Assembly (NCBI GenBank): GCA_964611755.1
Contig: CAZTBB010000070.1
Coordinates: forward strand, 1 to 8,862
DNA length: 8,862 nucleotides
Source of the DNA: CAZTBB01 sp964611755
GTDB taxonomy: Bacteria; Pseudomonadota; Alphaproteobacteria; Micavibrionales; Micavibrionaceae
Direction of reading: 5' to 3'
Part shown: piece by piece, positions 1 through 5,247 of the stretch
How the letters are laid out: each line of letters starts with the position of its first letter
How positions within the stretch are numbered: position 1 is the stretch's first letter
Notes under the pieces: model-generated
Database searches by the model: none
Told to the model about the DNA's origin: nothing
Seen by the model: only the letters and a program-made list of their open reading frames with translations
Made by a program: the position numbers and the translations under genes

Positions 1-474
1 TGTTTCCTTACAGGCATAGCCAAACATAATACCCTGATCGCCGGCGCCTTCTTCTTTATCAACGCCTGTTCCTTCATCAACTCCTTGAGCAATATCAACG
101 GACTGCTTGTGTAATTTCACATCAATATTCACAGTTTCCCAATTAAAGCCCTCTTGCTCATAGCCAATATCTTTAATGGCTTCGCGCGCGGCTTGCTCGA
201 TATCAGCTTTCGTAATGCTGTCCGGGCCGCGAACTTCTCCGGCAATAACAACTGTGTCTGTTGTAACAAGTGTTTCACAGGCAACACGTGAGTAAGGGTC
301 TGCTTTGAGGTATAGATCAAGAACAGAGTCGGACACACGGTCACAAACTTTGTCCGGGTGACCTTCTGAAACGGATTCACTCGTAAAGATATAGTCTTTA
401 AGATCTGCAGATTTGTTAGAGTCTGGATTTGAGTTAGCAGTTTCCTGAGATAGCTCAGCAGCTTGTATAGTCAT
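1..474 (-). CDS. metK: S-adenosylmethionine synthetase, N-terminal 158 residues (cut by window edge)
   Basis: MetK makes S-adenosylmethionine from methionine and ATP in the cytoplasm. The visible part carries the family signature FTSESVSEGHPDKV at residues 30-43; its His39, Asp41 and Lys42 match the active-site His/Asp/Lys near the N-terminus of E. coli MetK. It also carries GAGDQGIMFGYAC at 143-155, the conserved ATP-binding loop. The frame is open to base 1, so the C-terminal half or more is missing only because the window ends. ATG at 474-472 is the only reasonable start: there is no internal Met before the signature. This gives an N-terminal extension of about 24 residues, rich in Ser, Asn, Asp and Ala, compared with E. 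coli MetK. The Shine-Dalgarno signal is weak (GTGAG about 7 bases upstream). The XRE regulator gene lies 97 bases upstream on the same strand, and the gap has a candidate promoter and a palindrome. Identification is secure. Confidence 0.97.
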   Translation of the reverse strand, partial: MTIQAAELSQETANSNPDSNKSADLKDYIFTSESVSEGHPDKVCDRVSDSVLDLYLKADPYSRVACETLVTTDTVVIAGEVRGPDSITKADIEQAAREAIKDIGYEQEGFNWETVNIDVKLHKQSVDIAQGVDEGTGVDKEEGAGDQGIMFGYACKET

Positions 475-514
475 AGGGCACTCACTTTTAATTAAGGTGT
501 AAAATAATTTCGAT

Positions 515-543
515 AGTCTAACTTGCATGCAAGGGCACGGCAA
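515..543 (-). promoter_or_regulatory. candidate metK promoter
   Basis: On the minus strand, TTGCCG (538-543) is followed after exactly 17 bases by TAGACT (515-520). Each matches the sigma-70 consensus only partly (3/6 and 4/6). The predicted transcript would start near 508 and have a leader of about 34 bases. The spacing and position are right and the 12-bp palindrome lies wholly inside the spacer, but the hexamers are weak, so metK may instead be read through from the XRE gene. Confidence 0.25.
522..533. promoter_or_regulatory. 12-bp perfect palindrome upstream of metK (operator candidate)
   Basis: CTTGCATGCAAG reads the same on both strands and lies 48 bases before the metK start. A dimeric repressor could bind here; the XRE protein encoded just upstream is an obvious candidate, but that is inference. 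In RNA, a nearby GCUUGC could also pair with GCAAGU to form a 6-bp hairpin, so a leader structure is the alternative. I could not match the gap to the SAM-II or SAM/SAH riboswitch consensus known from Alphaproteobacteria. Confidence 0.35.
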
Positions 544-571
544 GCGCTAATTCTAAAAGGTCTTGAAAGGT

Positions 572-1021
572 TTAATTCTTCTCGGCGAAACGATCAGCCA
601 TCGATTTGACAAATTTCAAGATGTCTTTGCGGGCTTCCGGATCTTTGATCTGATAATAGGTGCGGACAAGATTGATTGTCTCTTTTTCCTTCATAATGTC
701 TTTTTGCGTGCCAAAGCTTTCCTGCTCATTGTCGCTCATACCCATGGAGGCATATTCCATTACTTCTTTGCCGAATTGCTCGTAAAAATATGTGACAGGA
801 ATTTGAAGGATATTGCTGAGTTGAAAAAGACGGCCGGCACTGACACGGTTGGTACCGCTTTCATATTTTTGAATTTGCTGAAATGTGACGCCAACGGATT
901 CGGCGAGCTTTTCTTGCGAGATTCCGAGCAGGGATCGTCGCGCACGAATTCGCTGACCAACATGTTTATCGACAGGGTCAGGACTGCCTTTTGTTTTTCT
1001 TTTTGTAGTTCCAGCGTTCAT
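572..1021 (-). CDS. XRE-family helix-turn-helix transcriptional regulator
   Basis: A 149-residue DNA-binding protein. Residues about 20-78 form a Cro/C1-type domain: first helix VGQRIRARR, second helix SQEKLAESVG (35-44), recognition helix TFQQIQKYESG (46-56). The GVTFQQIQKYESGTNRVSAG stretch is typical of a large alphaproteobacterial group that includes PraR-type regulators of Rhizobiales. The C-terminal half is helical and ends in a conserved-looking segment with DPEARKDILKFVKSMA (127-142). The N-terminal 15 residues are basic and probably disordered. The start is ATG at 1021-1019, with AGG 9 bases upstream. It sits between lnt and metK, a position an XRE gene often holds in Alphaproteobacteria. 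The gene has its own upstream gap with a promoter-like sequence and a Fur-like palindrome, so it may respond to metal or control itself. The target genes are unknown; control of metK is a guess from position. Confidence 0.9.
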   Translation of the reverse strand: MNAGTTKRKTKGSPDPVDKHVGQRIRARRSLLGISQEKLAESVGVTFQQIQKYESGTNRVSAGRLFQLSNILQIPVTYFYEQFGKEVMEYASMGMSDNEQESFGTQKDIMKEKETINLVRTYYQIKDPEARKDILKFVKSMADRFAEKN

Positions 1022-1046
1022 AAAAAATTACCTAAAAAAATATTGT

Positions 1047-1080
1047 GTCAAAAAAAGTGTTCCCCGGTGCTGATTTTGAC
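1047..1080. promoter_or_regulatory. inverted repeat GTCAAAA / TTTTGAC in the XRE leader
   Basis: A perfect 7-bp inverted repeat (1047-1053 and 1074-1080) with a 20-base gap lies across the predicted transcript start of the XRE gene. Because one arm touches the -10 element, it would act as a pair of DNA half-sites rather than a full RNA hairpin. The arms are A/T-rich and chance is quite possible. Confidence 0.2.
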
Positions 1081-1108
1081 TCATACGCTTAATGATAGTG
1101 ATTATCAA
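1080..1108 (-). promoter_or_regulatory. candidate sigma-70 promoter of the XRE regulator
   Basis: Minus-strand TTGATA (1103-1108, 5/6 to the -35 consensus) and TATGAG (1080-1085, 4/6 to the -10) are separated by exactly 17 bases. Transcription would start near 1073, leaving a leader of about 50 bases before the ATG at 1021. It lies in the 122-base gap between lnt and the XRE gene. Its -35 overlaps the Fur-like palindrome, the layout expected for repression. Confidence 0.45.
1093..1107. promoter_or_regulatory. Fur-type 7-1-7 palindrome overlapping the XRE promoter
   Basis: TGATAGTGATTATCA differs at a single arm position from the classical Fur 7-1-7 consensus TGATAATnATTATCA. It covers the -35 element of the candidate promoter for the XRE gene. 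Alphaproteobacteria use several Fur-family proteins (Fur, Mur, Irr) with partly different boxes, so the binding protein cannot be named. It could also be the XRE protein's own site. Confidence 0.45.
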
Positions 1109-1143
1109 CCAATCTTAAGTATATTCAGAGCTCTAATGCGCAA

Positions 1144-2718
1144 TCATGGTTTGCGGTATATACTTCTTTTGTATAGGAAAAAGACAATCCAAGCCAAAAA
1201 GCCCACATACAGGAGCATATTTCCGGTGTAGAATATTTTTCTGTTTTGATCAATGGGTTTTGGGATTTTGGAAAGAATTTGCCCCGACTGAAAAAGTGGT
1301 TTTTGCTCTATGATTTGCCCAAGGGGGTTAATCATAGCCGATATGCCTGTATTAGCCGCCCTGATAACAGTTATGCCTTCTTCGAGGGCTCTGAAACGTG
1401 CTTTTGACAAATGTTGATGCGGCCCAGCGCTGTCGCCATACCATGCATCATTCGTTATATTTACAATAAAGTCTGGTCGATCATTCTGATTGATGACTTT
1501 GCCTGGAAAAAGAATTTCATAACAGATAAGCGGACTATACTTAAGTGTTTCAAAAACTGTGAGTGTTTTAATGCCATCACCAGATTGAATGCCGTTAAAG
1601 CGCGTTATGGTGTCCAGAGGGATCCAGTTTTGGAACGGAATATATTCACCAAAGGGGACTAAATGAGCTTTATCATACTGAGCCGTGCTGCGGCCGTCTT
1701 TGTTATATTCAATAAGGCTGTTTGTATATTCATTTTTGTCAGGCTCAAAAATCAGAGCGCCCGCTAAAAGAGAGGCCTGCGAGGCATTGGTTTGAGTTCG
1801 AAGGCGCTTTTTTATGATGTCCTCCGCTTCGGGTGAGGCCACATAAGCGGGATGAAGAGAGGTTTCCGGCCATATATACAGATGATTTACATTCTCTGGG
1901 TGATTGTCATCAGTGTCATGCAGGTTGATATGTTTTTGAAAGTTAAGTCCAATTTTATCACGCTCCCATTTTTCGGCTTGCGGGATATTGGGTTGGATGA
2001 TGTGGACAAGCACATTGTCATAGTGAGGCAGCTCTGTGTAATTTTTAAGGCGCCACCAGCCATATCCGAAAGACAGACCAAATGATAGGGCAACAATTAA
2101 AGTCAGGCGGGCGGCGTGTGTTTTGTCTTTGCTTACAGCCCAAAAGCCAAAAATAGCCGACCAAAAAATGGTCAGCATCGTTAAAACATAAACATTTTGT
2201 AGTGAGAGGGTTTGTAGGATTTCATCCTGCCCGCCCCAGGCATAGCCATAGAGATTCCATGGAAAGCCTGTAAAGAGATGTCCTCTCAAAAATTCAAAAA
2301 GGCTCAGTAAAGCAACAAAGCTAAGATAGCCAAATATGCTTTTAAGGTCAGAGAGTTGGCGTATCAGCGCCGAAGCAATTGCCGTGAAAAAAGCCAGAGC
2401 AAAGGGGAGTGCAATTACCGCAAGTGGCCAGGCCCAGCGATAATCATTTCCTTCAACCAGCAAGGCATTGCCAATCCACGACAGGCTGAACAGGAAATAA
2501 CCAAAGCCAAACATCCAGCCATTCAGTGCCGCAAAGGCCGTGGTTTTGGATGAGGCCAGGCAGACATAAAAAACCGAGAATCCCAAAAATAAAAGCGGCC
2601 AGAATTCATAAGGAGCCATTGTGAATGATAAAACCACACCTGATGCAAATGATAATGCCAAAAAGAATAATCGGCCTAATAATGTATTTTGAAAGGCATG
2701 TATATCATTGAAGGGCAT
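1144..2718 (-). CDS. lnt: apolipoprotein N-acyltransferase
   Basis: Lnt transfers an acyl chain from phospholipid to the N-terminal cysteine of apolipoproteins, the last step of lipoprotein maturation in the inner membrane. The protein has 524 residues, close to the family norm. The N-terminal half has about seven hydrophobic segments (roughly 15-33, 40-57, 61-86, 95-120, 125-143, 175-195, 205-222). A periplasmic nitrilase-like domain follows (about 235-485), then a last membrane helix (about 497-517). The catalytic triad is intact: Glu285 in IWPETSLHP, Lys350 in YDKAHLVPFGEYIPF, Cys399 in LICYEILFPG. ITNDAWYGDSAGPHQHL (421-437) is also a family hallmark. The ATG at 2718 lies 13 bases after the corC stop and has no clear Shine-Dalgarno sequence, so translation may be coupled to corC. 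The stop is TGA at 1146-1144. No terminator hairpin was seen after it; the AGAGCTCT palindrome downstream has no loop or T-run. Confidence 0.97.
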   Translation of the reverse strand: MPFNDIHAFQNTLLGRLFFLALSFASGVVLSFTMAPYEFWPLLFLGFSVFYVCLASSKTTAFAALNGWMFGFGYFLFSLSWIGNALLVEGNDYRWAWPLAVIALPFALAFFTAIASALIRQLSDLKSIFGYLSFVALLSLFEFLRGHLFTGFPWNLYGYAWGGQDEILQTLSLQNVYVLTMLTIFWSAIFGFWAVSKDKTHAARLTLIVALSFGLSFGYGWWRLKNYTELPHYDNVLVHIIQPNIPQAEKWERDKIGLNFQKHINLHDTDDNHPENVNHLYIWPETSLHPAYVASPEAEDIIKKRLRTQTNASQASLLAGALIFEPDKNEYTNSLIEYNKDGRSTAQYDKAHLVPFGEYIPFQNWIPLDTITRFNGIQSGDGIKTLTVFETLKYSPLICYEILFPGKVINQNDRPDFIVNITNDAWYGDSAGPHQHLSKARFRALEEGITVIRAANTGISAMINPLGQIIEQKPLFQSGQILSKIPKPIDQNRKIFYTGNMLLYVGFLAWIVFFLYKRSIYRKP

Positions 2719-2731
2719 GTTTGATGACGGC

Positions 2732-3679
2732 TTATTGGTTGGGGCTATGGGGGATATTGCTGATCTTAACCCGTGCTATACGTCTCGGGTCAGATTCTAT
2801 AACCTCAAAGACGATACCGCTATCATGTGTTAAAATTTCTCCGCGTACGGGGACACGCCCGGCCAAACCGGAGACCAAGCCGCCAAGCGTATCATGCTCT
2901 TCACGTTCATCTTCAGAGAGGACATCTCCAAAGCGTTCCTCAAAATCCTCAAGGTCATAGCGGGCATCCGCTAGAACAGTATGGTCATCATTGATTGTTA
3001 ATTCCGGGTCATCATCGGCAATATGCTCATCGGCAATATCGCCGACAATGGTTTCTACAACATCGCCAATACACACAATGCCGTCAATGCCGCCAAATTC
3101 ATCGACAACCAACACTAAATGTTTTCCGCTTTGGCGCATTTGTAATAACAAATCAGAAACGCTCATGGCCGGTGATACAACGGGGGCCTCTCTGATAAGC
3201 TCTTCGACGATCACGGCTTCATCTTTAGCAAGGCAGGCCAGCACATCTTTGATATGCAGAGTGCCGATGACATTATCAAGGTTTTCCTTATAAACAATCA
3301 AGCGGCTGTACTGACGTTCCGAGAGCATGGATAGAAGTTCATTTTGGGTGGTTTCAACGGGAATAGACACAATATCGGCGCGGGGAACCATGACATCAAT
3401 CACGGTGATATCACGTAGCTTGAGGATGTTGGAGATAAGTGTCTTTTCATGCGCAGAGACAAGGTCGCTGTCATGGCCGTTTTCCTCTTCGATGTATTCC
3501 TCCAATGCATCACGCAACGTTGGTTCCTGTCGTTTGAAAAGAAATGATTTTATTTTGGAAAAGGCAGATTGCTTTTCATGTTTTGAGGCCGAGGATGTTA
3601 CCTCATGCGCCGCCTTGTCTTCATCGTTATTCGAAGAAGATGGGCTTTGAATATCAGCGATTGGTGTCATTTTCATCAT
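2732..3679 (-). CDS. corC: CBS-domain protein of the CorC/HlyC (YbeX) family
   Basis: A soluble two-CBS protein. With ATG at 3679 it has 315 residues. Residues about 1-50 are low-complexity and polar. CBS1 (about 92-152) opens with DVMVPRADIVSIP, and CBS2 (about 162-217) holds VVDEFGGIDGIV and GDVVETIVGDI. A CorC_HlyC transporter-associated domain follows (about 225-308, with DTLGGLVSGLAGRVPVRGE). No membrane-spanning (DUF21/CNNM) part is present, so it matches E. coli YbeX/CorC rather than the membrane-bound paralogues. YbeX has been linked to Mg/Co efflux and more recently to ribosome metabolism, which fits its place after ybeY. The frame is open back to a TTG at 3688. ATGs at 3679, 3676 and 3670 are alternatives, and none has a good Shine-Dalgarno sequence. 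The spacing is 37 bases after ybeY and 13 before lnt, consistent with one operon. CBS domains suggest binding of an adenine nucleotide, but this is a family property not shown here. Confidence 0.92.
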   Translation of the reverse strand: MMKMTPIADIQSPSSSNNDEDKAAHEVTSSASKHEKQSAFSKIKSFLFKRQEPTLRDALEEYIEEENGHDSDLVSAHEKTLISNILKLRDITVIDVMVPRADIVSIPVETTQNELLSMLSERQYSRLIVYKENLDNVIGTLHIKDVLACLAKDEAVIVEELIREAPVVSPAMSVSDLLLQMRQSGKHLVLVVDEFGGIDGIVCIGDVVETIVGDIADEHIADDDPELTINDDHTVLADARYDLEDFEERFGDVLSEDEREEHDTLGGLVSGLAGRVPVRGEILTHDSGIVFEVIESDPRRIARVKISNIPHSPNQ

Positions 3680-3716
3680 AGGTATCAATAAATAAAATAA
3701 ACTATGCCATAACGGC

Positions 3717-4244
3717 CTAAACTTCGTAAGGGTTTTTTATGCCTTGTCCTGATAAGATTTCAATTTCCAATGCCTCCATTTCTTCTGCTTCGCCATCATC
3801 TTCATGGTCATAACCCAGAAGATGGAGCGTGCCGTGAACAATCATGTGGCAGAGGTGGTCTCGCAAAGATTTATTTTGCTCTAATGCTTCTCTTTGAATG
3901 GTCTCGAAGGCTAGAATAATATCGCCTATATGCTCCGGTTCACCCGGAATCAACAATGTCGGATCAGCATCGCCTTCATGTTGCGGGAAGGAGAGAACAT
4001 TGGTTGGTTTATCTTTGCCTCTATACTCCCGGTTGAGAATTTGTATTGCATCATCATTCGTAAATAAGAGTGATATTTCTGTATCATTGTTACGGCCACA
4101 TTTTTTTAATACTGCGCATGAAAGCGTAGAGGCCAGAGATTCAAAATCATTCAGTGCCGTATTCCATCGGTCATCTTCTATTATAATATCTGCGGTGAAT
4201 TCAGGAGTGTCTGATTTATCAGGACTTATGTTTGTCATAGGCAT
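3717..4244 (-). CDS. ybeY: endoribonuclease YbeY, rRNA maturation factor
   Basis: YbeY is a metal-dependent endoribonuclease needed for 16S rRNA 3'-end maturation and 70S quality control. With ATG at 4244 the protein has 175 residues. The zinc-binding signature HGTLHLLGYDH is complete, with His137, His141 and His147 as ligands. The upstream conserved block YRGKDKPTNVLSFP (residues 74-87) and the region around EHIGDIILAFE are also typical. The first 12 or so residues are variable. The start is ambiguous: TTG at 4247, ATG at 4244 and ATG at 4238 are all in frame. A GGA 10 bases before 4244 favours that one. The gene overlaps the last 26 bases of phoH, so translation is probably coupled. The link with PhoH is meaningful because E. 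coli YbeY and YbeZ (PhoH) are known to interact. Nothing suggests loss of function. Confidence 0.96.
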   Translation of the reverse strand: MPMTNISPDKSDTPEFTADIIIEDDRWNTALNDFESLASTLSCAVLKKCGRNNDTEISLLFTNDDAIQILNREYRGKDKPTNVLSFPQHEGDADPTLLIPGEPEHIGDIILAFETIQREALEQNKSLRDHLCHMIVHGTLHLLGYDHEDDGEAEEMEALEIEILSGQGIKNPYEV

Positions 4245-5193
4245 CAATTATTTTTCCAACCAGAGGGTGCCGGATAACATCATTTCTCTCAAAATGTATA
4301 AGGGCGATATCATCAACACCGTCTAAAATTTCAGTGGCTTCACGTAAGCCTGATTTTACACCGATTGGCAAGTCTGTTTGTGTCAGGTCGCCTGTAATAA
4401 CCATGTGAGAGGCTTCACCCATTCGTGTTAAAAACATCTTCATTTGCGTACAGGTGGCATTTTGGGCTTCATCAAGGATGACAAAGGCATTGCTGAGCGT
4501 TCGGCCACGCATGAAGGCGAGGGGGGCAATCTCTATATCCCCGACCTCCATTTTTTTCATCATTACATCCCAATGCAGCATATCATGCAGGGCGTCATAA
4601 ATGGGGCGTAGATACGGATCAACTTTTTCTTTCATATCACCCGGAAGAAAGCCAAGCCGCTCACCGGCCTCAACGGCAGGGCGACAGAAAATGAGACGTT
4701 CGACACGCCCTTCAAGATAGGCGTTTACGGCTGCAGCGACCGCCAAATAGGTTTTTCCTGTTCCGGCCGGGCCAAGCCCAAAAACCATTTCACGGGAAAG
4801 CATGGCTTCCAAATAACGTGCCTGATTAGGCGAGCGTGGTGAAATTGTCTTTTTCTTTGTTTTTAAGGCAATTTTTTTCATGTTTTTTGCTTTTTCAGGC
4901 TCGGTTTCGTTGTTTTTGGCGTCCAGAAAGCGTATTTCGGCATCAATATCGGCTTTTTCTACGGTTTCTATCCCGTTTTCAAGCTTTTTCCAAAGGGATT
5001 TTAGTATTTTTTCGGCTTTTTTGATTTTTTCTTGGTCACCATTAATAAAAACGGTGTTTCCACGATCGGAAATGACAATATCAAGTTTTTGTTCCAAATG
5101 AGTCAAATGGGCGTTGCATTCACCAAAGAGAATAGGAACAAGTGATTGATTTTTAAAAGAAATACTTGTGTTTAATGGTGTATCTTTCGGCAA
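4219..5193 (-). CDS. phoH: PhoH-family ATPase (YbeZ), canonical size
   Basis: A P-loop ATPase of the PhoH/YbeZ family, thought to act in RNA metabolism with YbeY. Counting from TTG at 5193 there are 324 residues. The N-terminal part (about 15-80) has the KH-like pattern of the family, with LDIVISDRGNTVFING. A Lys-rich linker (about 100-115) follows. The ATPase carries Walker A GPAGTGKT (141-148), RPAVEAGERLGFLPG (171-185), RGRTLSNAFVILDEAQN with Walker B (229-245) and GDLTQTDLP (268-276). It ends with the RHPLVGKIIDAYDK helix. Start choice: an ATG lies nine codons upstream at 5220, but it has no Shine-Dalgarno sequence. A perfect AGGAGG sits 7 bases before the TTG, inside the first codons of the longer version. 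I therefore prefer TTG, though 5220 cannot be excluded. It follows the giant PhoH paralogue by 27 to 54 bases and overlaps ybeY. Confidence 0.95.
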   Translation of the reverse strand: MPKDTPLNTSISFKNQSLVPILFGECNAHLTHLEQKLDIVISDRGNTVFINGDQEKIKKAEKILKSLWKKLENGIETVEKADIDAEIRFLDAKNNETEPEKAKNMKKIALKTKKKTISPRSPNQARYLEAMLSREMVFGLGPAGTGKTYLAVAAAVNAYLEGRVERLIFCRPAVEAGERLGFLPGDMKEKVDPYLRPIYDALHDMLHWDVMMKKMEVGDIEIAPLAFMRGRTLSNAFVILDEAQNATCTQMKMFLTRMGEASHMVITGDLTQTDLPIGVKSGLREATEILDGVDDIALIHFERNDVIRHPLVGKIIDAYDKHKS

Positions 5194-5200
5194 ATACGAT

Positions 5201-5206
5201 CCTCCT
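5201..5206 (-). promoter_or_regulatory. Shine-Dalgarno AGGAGG that decides the phoH start
   Basis: AGGAGG on the minus strand is the strongest ribosome binding site in the window. It stands 7 bases before TTG at 5193-5191, ideal spacing. If the upstream ATG at 5220 were used, this sequence would be coding (the Glu-Gly-Gly codons) and unused, and that ATG has no comparable site. Confidence 0.65.
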
Positions 5207-5247
5207 TCATATAAGCCCATTATACATGATGATTTCTTAAAAGCGTA

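Noticed and set aside
475..571. SAM-II or SAM/SAH riboswitch before metK
   Set aside because: These are known ahead of SAM-related genes in Alphaproteobacteria, but I could not align the consensus pseudoknot to this 97-base gap, so only the palindrome is reported.
1023..1051. Second promoter with a perfect TTGACA before the XRE gene
   Set aside because: The TTGACA at 1046-1051 has only ATTTTT at 17-base spacing and would start transcription at or past the ATG, so the upstream TTGATA/TATGAG pair is preferred.
1120..1143. Terminator after lnt
   Set aside because: The AGAGCTCT palindrome near 1128-1135 has no loop and no following T-run on the minus strand, so it does not make an intrinsic terminator.
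563..1231. Plus-strand open frame of 222 codons across the XRE gene and the gap
   Set aside because: It is antisense to a clear XRE regulator and the end of lnt, has no recognisable domain, and is Phe/Lys/Leu-rich, as expected of a reverse-frame shadow.
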